IMG/VR virus record: IMGVR_UViG_3300047322_001237
Span: 1 to 64,000 of that record
Source: a virus
Direction: 5' to 3' (one strand)
Length of the DNA stretch: 64,000 nucleotides
The notes beneath the pieces were generated by a model that had not been told where the DNA came from, made no database searches, and saw only the letters and a list, made by a program, of their open reading frames with translations. The position numbers and the translations under genes were made by a program. Of this stretch, positions 51,855 to 60,323 are shown piece after piece. Position 1 is the first letter of the stretch; every line of letters starts with the position of its first letter.

Positions 51855-54122
51855 ATGTCCACATCCACTCTTTCGTATCCGTTCGATCCGACGGGTTCGC
51901 TGGCATCGAACCTGATCAAGGGCGAGCAACAACAGCTGGTAGCTCAGAATTTTCGGGACCAGCATCTCATCATTCCGGCCGCCGCGCCGTTCTTCGCTGA
52001 CACCGTCCAGATCACGTATAAAGACACGTCGGGTCAGATCAGCACGCTTCACGAAGGCGTCGACTTTTACTTCACGCACTGGTTCATCTCCGCAAGCCGT
52101 GCTTGCGCGAAACGGGTGTATGGCTCGATCAGTTTCATCGACACCGCACTCGCCGGTATTGTATCCCTTCAATATCAGACGGTCGGTGGTGTCTGGACCC
52201 TGAGCGCGCAGCAGATCGCAACGCTGCTGGCGAACACGCTGGACAACGCACGCGTCACGTCGTGGGAAGAAATCAGCGGCACGCCTTATGCCTTCCCGCC
52301 CGAAGCGCATAGCTGGGACATCACCGATCTTGTCGGCATGACCGAAGTGGTCGATGCGCTTTCCGGCATCCAGACCGTTCTCCAGCAGACTGGCGGCACG
52401 GGTCTGGCCGCGCACATCGCGGACCACGGTAACCCGCACGTCGTGACCGCGACTCAAGTGGGTCTCGGCAAAGTCCAGAACTACGCGACAGCGGCGAACA
52501 GTGACGGGGTAGCGGGTACGTCGACCACCCTGTACATGACGCCAGCAACCACCGCTGCGGCAATCCAGTCGCAGGTGCTGGGTCCGATGAATTCGCACAT
52601 CGCGAACTACTCGAACCCCCACCACGTCACGGCTGCACAGGTGGGCTTGGGCAACGTTCAGAACTACGGCGTGGCCACACCTGCGGATGCTGCAGCTGGC
52701 GTCTCGACGTCGCTCTACATGACGCCTGCCACGACGATGGCTGCGATCAACAACTCGCTGGGCTCGTCACTCAACGCTCACTTGCTCGACTTCAACAACC
52801 CTCACGAAGTCAGCGCGGCACAGGTGGGTCTCGGCAACGTCCGCAACCTGTCGACGGCCACAACCGCCGATGCGATCGCTGGCACGAGCAACGATCTGTA
52901 CATGACGCCTGCCGCCACGGCCGCCGCCCTCAATGCGAGCGGGGCAATGGGTCTGATCACGGCGCACGAGGCGGATTTCACGAATCCGCACCACACGACC
53001 GCTGCTCAGGTCGGCGCTTATTCGAGTGCCCAGATCGATTCCATGTTGCTGGGCTATCTGACGACAACAGGCAAGGCCGCGGACACTTCGCTGTTCAACG
53101 GACTGACCCTGGCGCAAGTGACCTCGCAGATCCTGTCAGGCACGGCCAACAACGCGACCATGCTCGGCGGTATGACGCCCGCGCAGTTTCAGTCGTATGT
53201 GTCCGGCGGCACGGCGAACGACTCCGAAATGTTCGGTGGCATGTCGCCTGCCGACTGGGACACGTATATCGCGAACGCGACGGTGGCAAATGCGAATCTG
53301 GTCTATGGCCTCACGCAAGCGGCGCTCACCTCCGCAATCCTGTCTGGCACCGCCGCCAATGCGTTGGAACTCGGCGGTCAGAACGTCTCTCAGCTAACGG
53401 CCTCCATCCTCGCAGGCACGGCGGCGAATTCGACGCAGCTCAACGGGTTGACGCAGGCCCAGCTGACCTCGGCAATCCTTGCCGGAACGGCGGCGAATGC
53501 GACCGCTCTTGGCGGTCAGTCAGCATCGCAGCTGCAGGCAGCGACCATTGCGGCAAGCAACGCTCAGATGTGGACCGCGGGCACGGTCGCTGCACAAGAA
53601 TCGGTACCTTCGAACACGAGCGCGGCGGCGAACGTCTGGACGCCGATCGGCAAGCTGAATATGCCGGGCAGCGCGCAAACGCAGACGGTGTTTCCGGATG
53701 TTCAATGGCTCGTCGCCGGCGGCGATGCGACCAGCGATACCCAGAGCGGCGCCTGGTTCCTGCGAATCTCGGTGCGTGACACGACGCAGACCAACAACGT
53801 CGCGCTGCAGGCAATTAGCTTGAGTGGCATCAACGTGACCTCGGCTGTTTTTGGCTACACGATCGACAGCACGAACGCGAACGCACCGGTTCTGACGGTC
53901 TGGATGAAAACGCCGGGCCATACGAACCAGATCTCGGTGACTTCGCTCTCGGAAAACACCAGCCAGTTCCTCTCGACGATCGCGCAAGTCACGACGGAGC
54001 CGACCGGCATCGTCTACACGACGACAGACACGTTTGCCCTGGCTTCCGAGATGAGCAACATGCTCACGCAGTTGACCACTGCCTTCACCACGCTCGCCAA
54101 CGCGGTGAACGGTACCTCCTAA
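51855..54122 (+). CDS. Tail fibre 1, NPH-repeat type (755 aa)
   Basis: Residues 1-115 resemble the N-terminal domains of the three following fibres (YPFDPTGSLASNLI). Four repeat units of about 70-80 residues follow, each with HI.D..NPH.VTA.QVGLGNV and LYMTPATT. Then six or so 23-residue repeats of the type LNGLTQAQLTSAILAGTAAN form a shaft. A C-terminal globular domain (about 580-755) is unique, including VFPDVQWLVAGGDATSD. NPH.VT.AQ.G repeats are typical phage fibre repeats. It is the first of four tandem fibre genes. Confidence 0.85.
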   Translation: MSTSTLSYPFDPTGSLASNLIKGEQQQLVAQNFRDQHLIIPAAAPFFADTVQITYKDTSGQISTLHEGVDFYFTHWFISASRACAKRVYGSISFIDTALAGIVSLQYQTVGGVWTLSAQQIATLLANTLDNARVTSWEEISGTPYAFPPEAHSWDITDLVGMTEVVDALSGIQTVLQQTGGTGLAAHIADHGNPHVVTATQVGLGKVQNYATAANSDGVAGTSTTLYMTPATTAAAIQSQVLGPMNSHIANYSNPHHVTAAQVGLGNVQNYGVATPADAAAGVSTSLYMTPATTMAAINNSLGSSLNAHLLDFNNPHEVSAAQVGLGNVRNLSTATTADAIAGTSNDLYMTPAATAAALNASGAMGLITAHEADFTNPHHTTAAQVGAYSSAQIDSMLLGYLTTTGKAADTSLFNGLTLAQVTSQILSGTANNATMLGGMTPAQFQSYVSGGTANDSEMFGGMSPADWDTYIANATVANANLVYGLTQAALTSAILSGTAANALELGGQNVSQLTASILAGTAANSTQLNGLTQAQLTSAILAGTAANATALGGQSASQLQAATIAASNAQMWTAGTVAAQESVPSNTSAAANVWTPIGKLNMPGSAQTQTVFPDVQWLVAGGDATSDTQSGAWFLRISVRDTTQTNNVALQAISLSGINVTSAVFGYTIDSTNANAPVLTVWMKTPGHTNQISVTSLSENTSQFLSTIAQVTTEPTGIVYTTTDTFALASEMSNMLTQLTTAFTTLANAVNGTS

Positions 54123-54146
54123 CGACTTTCCCGACCCTCCTCAAGA

Positions 54147-54179
54147 CCCACGTTAGGCGGCAGGTGCGCCCGGCGTGGG
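54147..54179 (+). terminator. Weak hairpin between fibre genes 1 and 2
   Basis: cccacg (54148-54153) pairs with cgtggg (54174-54179) over a long loop with a cgcccgg patch. It could be a weak terminator or processing site; there is no T-tract. Confidence 0.35.
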
Positions 54180-54242
54180 CTTGGGCATGGTCGCCGTATG
54201 TATTCAAGCCGGGCATTCGTGCTCTGGCCGGAGTCAACCCTT

Positions 54243-55649
54243 ATGTCTACGCCACCGCTTACGCTACCTTTGGACCCAACCGGTAGCGCAGCCAGCAATC
54301 TCATCACGGCTGAGGTCCAAACGATCGGAACGCGCGGCACGCGGGCGTTTCCGGTCAACTACGGTCTTTTTTTCCGGAAGTCTTTGGTCGTTAAAGACAC
54401 GACCACGAACAAGGTTCTCGTTCAGGGGACGCAGTACTACGCCACGCAGATGGACGTCGAAGCCTCGATGCGGTACGGACAGGAGATCGACGCGAGCATC
54501 GTCATCACCGATTCGACCGTGGGCTCGAGCGTCAGCGTCACGTACCAGGCGCTGGGTGGTGTCAACAGCATTTCGCAGGCTGCGGTGACCACAGCGGTCA
54601 CGGCTTTGCAGATCGACGACGCGCCCGCAACCTGGGCGAGCATTACGAACAAGCCAAGCAAATACCCGGTCGCGCCTCACCAGCACATCGCTGATGACAT
54701 GTACGGCATGGAGTTTGTCGTTGTTGCATTGAATCGTCTCGGAAGCGCGATCCAGTTGGGGCAGGGTACAGCACAGGCTGAGTTGCAAGCATACGCCGAG
54801 GCGGTCATTCAGGAGCTCATCGGTCAGATCGCCGCTGCAAACGCGGCGCTCAACGCGCACACGACGAATTTTGGCAACCCGCACCAGGTGACGGCGCATC
54901 AGATCGGATCGTACACGACCGAGGAAACGACGGCGGCTCTTGCGACAGAGACTACGAACCGGACCAACGGCGACTCGTCGATCCAGAGTCAGCTCAATAC
55001 GCATACGGCCGATCACACCAATCCGCACAAGGTCACAACCGCGCAGCTCGGGGCATTCAGCGCGACGCAGTCAGATTCGGCGATGACGGCCATGCAGACC
55101 GCACTGCAAAGCACGATTACGGCGAACGAGACGACCCAGAACGCGCACATTGCGAACTACAGCAACCCTCACCAAGTCACCGCTGCGCAGATCGGGACGT
55201 GGACCACGGGACAGATTGCGAGCGCCGTGGCCTCCTCGCAAGCGACGTTGCAAACGCAGGTGACTGCATTCGAAAGCTCGCTCAACGCGCACACGTCGAA
55301 CAAAAGCAACCCGCACAGCGACACCGCGGCCAACATCGGAACGTGGACGTACACGACGATCCAGAACTCGATCGTGAGTCCATACACGTCGCACGTCAAC
55401 AATAAGAGCAATCCGCATGGGGTGACGATCGCGCAGCTCGGCACGTATGCCGCCACGGACATCAACAACAATATCGCCGCGTATTACGGGAATGTCGTGA
55501 ACGAAGTCAATGCGCTAAACGGCACGATCAACGCCCACGTCAGCAATCAGAACAACCCACACGGGGACAACGTGAACAACACCGGCGGTGCGTACACCGG
55601 CGCGTACCTGCAGAACCTTATCAACACCACGTTGCATTCCCCAGGTTGA
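54243..55649 (+). CDS. Tail fibre 2, NPH-repeat type (468 aa)
   Basis: ATG 54243 (MSTPPLTLPLDPTGSAASNL) has GGAG upstream; a longer frame from 54198 lacks one. N-terminal about 110 residues share the pattern LPLDPTG..SN.I..E...IG...RAF...YG.FF with the neighbours. Six repeats of the type LNAHT.N..NPHQVT..QIG.. follow to the C-terminus. It is nearly the same length as fibre 3 and lacks a distinct C-terminal head. Could be a short or side fibre of a branched set; inference from paralogy. Confidence 0.82.
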   Translation: MSTPPLTLPLDPTGSAASNLITAEVQTIGTRGTRAFPVNYGLFFRKSLVVKDTTTNKVLVQGTQYYATQMDVEASMRYGQEIDASIVITDSTVGSSVSVTYQALGGVNSISQAAVTTAVTALQIDDAPATWASITNKPSKYPVAPHQHIADDMYGMEFVVVALNRLGSAIQLGQGTAQAELQAYAEAVIQELIGQIAAANAALNAHTTNFGNPHQVTAHQIGSYTTEETTAALATETTNRTNGDSSIQSQLNTHTADHTNPHKVTTAQLGAFSATQSDSAMTAMQTALQSTITANETTQNAHIANYSNPHQVTAAQIGTWTTGQIASAVASSQATLQTQVTAFESSLNAHTSNKSNPHSDTAANIGTWTYTTIQNSIVSPYTSHVNNKSNPHGVTIAQLGTYAATDINNNIAAYYGNVVNEVNALNGTINAHVSNQNNPHGDNVNNTGGAYTGAYLQNLINTTLHSPG

Positions 55650-55668
55650 TCGACGGAGTAAAGGAAAC

Positions 55669-57078
55669 ATGACACCGAATCTCTATCGGTATCCGCTGGA
55701 TAAGACCGGTCAAAGTAAGGATAACTACGTGACGGGCGACGCCCACGCGATCGGGACGGATCCAGTCAGAGCCATTGCGCCTAACTACGGCGCGTTCTTC
55801 GCAGCGTCGATGGAGATCGTCGACAGCTTCACCCAGAAGACGCTAGACGGCACGCAGTACGAATTCCAGTTTCTGCACGAAGGAGCATCGCGCCTGGTCG
55901 GGCAGGAGATCTACGGCGTCGTGGTGATTACCGACCCGACGGTGGGTCCGAATGTCGAGTTGAGCTATCAGGCGCTCGGTGGCGAATACAGTCGCCCGAT
56001 TGCAGCGATTGCGACTGAAGTCGCGACGTTGGCGAACGACAATCGGAGCGTGAAGTTCTCGAACATCACGGATCTGCCGGATACGTTCCCTCCCGTTTTG
56101 CATATGCATGCGGTGGGCGACACGTACAACTGGGACTACGTGGTAAGCGCGCTCGAGATGATTTTGAATGCGATGACGCTCATCAAGGCGTCCTCGTACG
56201 ACTCGACGCTGAACTACGTCGACCAGCAGGCCGCCCTTCGCAACGCAGACATCGCGAACTTGGCCCAGGCGCTCGCGGCACACATCGCGAACAAGAACAA
56301 TCCTCACCAGGTCACCCTCGCTCAGGTCGATGTGTGCTCGTCAACCCAAGTGAACGGCCTGATCGCAATCGAGGCAAGTGCTCGCACGGCCGGTGACGCG
56401 ACGCTGACGACGAACATCACGGCGCACGCGACCCGTACGGATAATCCGCATCAGGTGACCGCTGCGCAAGCAGGCGGTTACACCACGACGCAGGCCGACG
56501 CGAACCTGAACGCCATCACCACGGCGCTCAACGCGACGCTCACGACCGACGCGGCCGCGATGAGTGCGCACATCGCGAACAAGAACAACCCGCACCGGGT
56601 CACGCTCACGCAGATCAACGGACAGACGACGGCGCAGATCAATACCACGATCAGCAACGCGATGTCGCCTGTCACGACGCAGCTGAACGCTGATGAAGCG
56701 ACGATGAGCGCGCACATTGCGAACACGAGCAATCCGCACGGTGTGACGCTCACACAGATCAACGGGTGGGACAGCGCCAGTATCGGGAACGTCAATAGCG
56801 GTGTGGCGAGCCACATCGCCAGTACGAACAACCCGCACCAGGTGACGACGGCGCAAATCGGCACGCTCACCGCGACGCAGATCAACAACAACATCGCCAA
56901 CAACTTCACGACGCCTGCGCAGGTCTCGTACCTGAACCCACAGACGAACTGGATCAACAGTCACATCTACAACTACAGCAACCCCCACAACGTGACGGTC
57001 GCTCAGTTGGGTGGCTGGACGTACGCCCAATGGCAATCGGCCTTGGCAACGGCGGTCTACAACCTTTCGTATCACTAA
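55669..57078 (+). CDS. Tail fibre 3, NPH-repeat type (469 aa)
   Basis: ATG 55669 (MTPNLYRYPLDKTG) after AAAGGAAAC. Shares the fibre N-terminal domain (PNYGAFFAASMEIVD, YQALGG) and six NPH repeats such as MSAHIANKNNPHRVTLTQIN. The last repeat ends near the C-terminus (LSYH). Twin of fibre 2; probably arose by duplication. No separate receptor-binding head is visible. Confidence 0.82.
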   Translation: MTPNLYRYPLDKTGQSKDNYVTGDAHAIGTDPVRAIAPNYGAFFAASMEIVDSFTQKTLDGTQYEFQFLHEGASRLVGQEIYGVVVITDPTVGPNVELSYQALGGEYSRPIAAIATEVATLANDNRSVKFSNITDLPDTFPPVLHMHAVGDTYNWDYVVSALEMILNAMTLIKASSYDSTLNYVDQQAALRNADIANLAQALAAHIANKNNPHQVTLAQVDVCSSTQVNGLIAIEASARTAGDATLTTNITAHATRTDNPHQVTAAQAGGYTTTQADANLNAITTALNATLTTDAAAMSAHIANKNNPHRVTLTQINGQTTAQINTTISNAMSPVTTQLNADEATMSAHIANTSNPHGVTLTQINGWDSASIGNVNSGVASHIASTNNPHQVTTAQIGTLTATQINNNIANNFTTPAQVSYLNPQTNWINSHIYNYSNPHNVTVAQLGGWTYAQWQSALATAVYNLSYH

Positions 57079-57105
57079 GCGGTGCTTGGTGGGAGGAAAT
57101 ACATC

Positions 57106-59628
57106 ATGTCAGAAGTCTTGACTTTGCCGCTGGATCCCACGGCTAAGGCACCGACCAATCACATTACGTCGGAGAACCACAGTATCGGATCCGGACTGAT
57201 TCGTGCGTTCGCGCCGGCCTATGGCGGCTTCTACGAATCGAGCCTGAAGATAACTGATGTCGCGACGGGCCGGCCCGTCACTGCATCGCAGTACTTCACC
57301 ACCGGGCTGATGGACCTCGCAACGACGAAGTATGGCACGCCGAACAACACCAATGTCGTGTCGCTCGTCGTCGTGACCGATGCGAGCGTGTCCGGCAACC
57401 TCGTGATCGAGTACCAGGCCCTGGGTGCTGGGTTTGCTACGCCCCAGACAGTGCTTGCATCCGAAGTCGACACGTTCGAACCGGCGACGCGTCCGTCGAC
57501 GTGGCCGTCGGTGGTTGACCGCACGGCCGATGTGCCGCCATCGCAAGCAATGCATGATGAGGGGCAGGCGGGTCTCATCACATTCGAGTATGTCGTGCAT
57601 GCCATCGACCGCATTGCACAACTCGCGATCATGGGCGACCCGCTCGCGCAGTCGCGCGTTCGTGCGTACGCCGACGCGATGGAGAACGGCGAACTTCAGA
57701 TCGTCTCAGGTCAGAACACATCACTCGCTGCGCACATCGCGAACCACAGCAACCCGCACCAGGTGACGTCCGCGCAGCTCGGCGCGATGACGGAGGCGCA
57801 GCAGGACGCAGCTATTCTTGTTGAGACGCAGGCACGACAGGCAGGGGATGTGAATGCCACGCAGACGTTGACCAGCCACACCTCCAACCAGAATAACCCG
57901 CACAACGTCACGCTGACCCAGGTGGGGATGTACTCAGTATCGCAGGCGAATGGGAAGATCAGTGCTGCCCAAACGAGCGTCAACGCGACCATCAGCGCGA
58001 ACGCGGCCGCGATGACCGCGCACCTGAACGATACCAACAATCCTCACCAGGTGACGGTCACCCAGTTAGGCACGGAAAGCGTATCGGCGATCCAAGCAGC
58101 GATCTCGGCTGCGGCAGCCACGGTGTCGAGCAGTGCTAGCAGTGCAAGTTCAACGCTGAGCACGCACGTGTCCAACACGAACAACCCCCACGCCGTCACC
58201 CCGGCGCAATTGGGTACGTGGACGTCGGCTGCGTTGACGACGTTGATGAACACGCTTAACAGCCATATCGCCAACAAGAGCAATCCGCATAACGTGACGA
58301 TCGGACAGCTAGGAGGGATGACGCAGGCGCAGTACTCCGCGGCCATCACCGCTGCGTCGAACTGGATGGCGGGAATCTTCAACTCGAATTCGTCGAGCAT
58401 CAACAACCATATCGGGAACTACAACAACCCGCATGGCGTTAATGCGCAAGCCCTCGGCGCGGTTGGACCGTGGAATAACCTCGGTGGCGATCTGGCCAAC
58501 GCGCAGGCTCAGATCAACGCAAGTGGTCACCAGGTCACGGAAACGGGCACGCAGTACTACAACATCAACTACTCCGGTGCGATGGCTGCCAACTTTGGAC
58601 GCCAGTTGGAGATTTGCTATGCGATCACGGATTCGGCGTATTGGCGACCCACCGGCGGTGACACTACCGTAACAGGAAGCTTCCCCTGGTTCAGCGCGCC
58701 CGGCGGGGCGCAACTCCAGGGCTTCTTCCGGTCGGGCAACATCATCACGATCATTGTTCTGAATGGCAGCCTGGACGGGATGGTGTTCCACTCGTCGCTT
58801 GGCGAGAATCTGGCCCTGTCCAACGATCGGTCGTATACGTTCATGCAAACGGGGGCCGGACTCTACACGGCATACTCCGCCGTCTCGAACGTCGGTCAGA
58901 CCGGCTCGCCGCGCAGCTACGCAGTAATCATTCAGGGCTGGCCGAGCCGCGGTCAACCACCGCTGTACTACGTTAACAATGCTGCGCCGCCGCCGGACAA
59001 CTCAGGTGGTGGTGGTGGCGATGTGTCAGTCTGCTGCTTCACGGCAGGCAGTCTGGTGCTCATGGCGGATCAGAGCTGGAAGCCGATCGAAACCGTCCGC
59101 AAGGGCGATTGGGTCATGGGTGCGACGGGACCGGAAGAAGTTCAGCGTCTCCACGTCTCCCGCCTGGGCCATCGTCACCTGATGGGGTTCGCCGGCGAGC
59201 GGTTGCGTTGGAGCGAGGAGCATTCGTTCTGGGCTCGCAAGGACGGCCGTCAGTGGTGGTGGTCAGCCAATCCTGCCATGTGGCGAAAGGAAGTCGAGCT
59301 CGGCGTGGTCAAGGGATTGAAGGATCTTTACAGCCACTTCGATGGAGACGTTGATTTCGCCCATCTCGACGGTTTCGTCAGACGCAAAGTTGAAGTGATG
59401 CCGTCGACGCCGGACACGCTGGTGTATCTTCCGGTGACGAAGGGATCCCCGATCATTGTGGATGGTTACGTGGTCGGAGCCTCAGTCAACGAGTTCATGT
59501 ACGACTATGCGTCGCTCGATTGGCTCGAGCACGTGCGCAGTCACAGGAAGGCTGCTGTCGGTCTGGAAAAGAAGTCGCGGGTACGTCGCTGGAAGGACGG
59601 CCTCAAACGCCTGCTCTGGATGAAGTAA
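57106..59628 (+). CDS. Tail fibre 4 with C-terminal Hint (intein/hedgehog-type) domain (840 aa)
   Basis: ATG 57106 follows GGGAGGAAATACATC. Residues 1-110 are the shared fibre N-domain; six NPH repeats run to about residue 450. A unique globular part follows (about 450-620), then a Gly-rich linker (NSGGGGGDVSV). Residues 643-672, CCFTAGSLVLMADQSW and following KPIETVRKGDWVMG, are the hallmark Hint N-terminal block with C644 as splice Cys. LRWSEEHSFWARKDG holds H706 of block B. Block G is degenerate (VDGYVVGASVNEF) with no His-Asn, so only N-terminal cleavage is expected. The domain may cleave the fibre or attach it to something. The last 50 residues are basic (KKSRVRRWKDGLKRLLW). Confidence 0.88.
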   Translation: MSEVLTLPLDPTAKAPTNHITSENHSIGSGLIRAFAPAYGGFYESSLKITDVATGRPVTASQYFTTGLMDLATTKYGTPNNTNVVSLVVVTDASVSGNLVIEYQALGAGFATPQTVLASEVDTFEPATRPSTWPSVVDRTADVPPSQAMHDEGQAGLITFEYVVHAIDRIAQLAIMGDPLAQSRVRAYADAMENGELQIVSGQNTSLAAHIANHSNPHQVTSAQLGAMTEAQQDAAILVETQARQAGDVNATQTLTSHTSNQNNPHNVTLTQVGMYSVSQANGKISAAQTSVNATISANAAAMTAHLNDTNNPHQVTVTQLGTESVSAIQAAISAAAATVSSSASSASSTLSTHVSNTNNPHAVTPAQLGTWTSAALTTLMNTLNSHIANKSNPHNVTIGQLGGMTQAQYSAAITAASNWMAGIFNSNSSSINNHIGNYNNPHGVNAQALGAVGPWNNLGGDLANAQAQINASGHQVTETGTQYYNINYSGAMAANFGRQLEICYAITDSAYWRPTGGDTTVTGSFPWFSAPGGAQLQGFFRSGNIITIIVLNGSLDGMVFHSSLGENLALSNDRSYTFMQTGAGLYTAYSAVSNVGQTGSPRSYAVIIQGWPSRGQPPLYYVNNAAPPPDNSGGGGGDVSVCCFTAGSLVLMADQSWKPIETVRKGDWVMGATGPEEVQRLHVSRLGHRHLMGFAGERLRWSEEHSFWARKDGRQWWWSANPAMWRKEVELGVVKGLKDLYSHFDGDVDFAHLDGFVRRKVEVMPSTPDTLVYLPVTKGSPIIVDGYVVGASVNEFMYDYASLDWLEHVRSHRKAAVGLEKKSRVRRWKDGLKRLLWMK

Positions 59629-59650
59629 GAGGGTGGTGAGCTACACGCGT

Positions 59651-59688
59651 ACGGCCGGGCGGGAAACCGCTCCGGCTTTATGCCGTGA
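59651..59688. terminator. Terminator hairpin with one conserved arm (family copy 8, partial)
   Basis: tacggccgggcgg-gaaa-ccgctccggctttatgccgt: the stem GCCGG..CGG / CCG..CCGGC is followed by the family right arm ctttatgccgt. It lies between co-directional genes after the last fibre. Confidence 0.75.
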
Positions 59689-59745
59689 TTTCTATGAGGG
59701 AAATACACAACGAACCCTCGTAACGCTCATCCATAAGGCCCTAGC
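59689..59745 (+). promoter_or_regulatory. Candidate promoter segment before the 161-aa gene
   Basis: CTATGAGGGA at 59693-59702 matches CTATGAGGGG before the giant gene (19261). It is followed by ccctcgtaacgctcat (59713-59728), similar to a segment before the gene at 32332. Function is inferred only from recurrence. Confidence 0.35.
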
Positions 59746-60231
59746 ATGCCGACTCCCCTCTGCGACTACAGCAAGAAGTCCCAGGACATCATTCGGGACC
59801 TCATCTACGCGAGCAACGGTTTCATGTTGCCTGCGACCGGCGTGCTGTTTGGCAATCCAACTAGCACCACCCCGCTCGTTGCCGACGCCTATCAGCGCGA
59901 CACATTCGTCCGGTTGTCGATGGACCCGAACGTGTTTCCTCGTCGCTATCGCGGCTCCCGCACCTTCCTTTACAAGCGAATCGATCTGAGCACCTTGAAG
60001 GCGTCTGCATCAACGCCAACACCGATCCAGGTCATCAGCTTGCCGACGGACACGTACACCTTGCTCAACCAGATCAACGCCTACTATGGCCTGCAACTGG
60101 CACAGGCAGACGTGCAGAACATCACCTACGGATCTGTCAACGGTGCTGTCCTGGCGGCCGACGTTACCTCTCTTGCCTTTCAGGGATACCTCACACTGAA
60201 CCTTCAGTTGGCCACCCCTGTTCAGGCATAG
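59746..60231 (+). CDS. Small virion-like protein after the fibres (161 aa)
   Basis: MPTPLCDYSKKSQDIIRDLI begins it; the C-terminal part has LLNQINAYYGLQLAQADVQN, where asparagine, isoleucine and a D-V pattern resemble small phage structural proteins with an N...LL.AD... motif. No motif for catalysis or membrane. It follows the fibre genes and ends at a palindromic terminator. Possibly a baseplate or fibre-associated protein or chaperone. Confidence 0.6.
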   Translation: MPTPLCDYSKKSQDIIRDLIYASNGFMLPATGVLFGNPTSTTPLVADAYQRDTFVRLSMDPNVFPRRYRGSRTFLYKRIDLSTLKASASTPTPIQVISLPTDTYTLLNQINAYYGLQLAQADVQNITYGSVNGAVLAADVTSLAFQGYLTLNLQLATPVQA

Positions 60232-60261
60232 CTAGTCCGCCTTCGGGGATAGGGGCGACTA

Positions 60262-60312
60262 GACGTCATAAAAGCCAGAGTGGACCCAGTCCACTCTGGC
60301 CTTATGTCCGTC
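60262..60312. terminator. Palindromic bidirectional terminator, conserved-arm family, copy 9
   Basis: gacgtcataaaagccagagt ... actctggccttatgtccgtc with inner stem agccagagtgga / tccactctggc. It lies between converging genes at 60231 and 60324. Confidence 0.9.
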
Positions 60313-60323
60313 ACGGCATCCAT

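Noticed and set aside
52400-58500. Regularly spaced repeats in the fibre genes that look CRISPR-like at a glance
   Set aside because: They are in-frame degenerate NPH.VT.AQ.G codon repeats of fibre proteins, with no fixed direct repeat and spacer sequence.
59032-59628. Full self-splicing intein in fibre 4
   Set aside because: The C-terminal His-Asn and following Cys/Ser/Thr extein residue are missing and no C-extein follows, so protein splicing is not expected; a Hint cleavage domain fits better.
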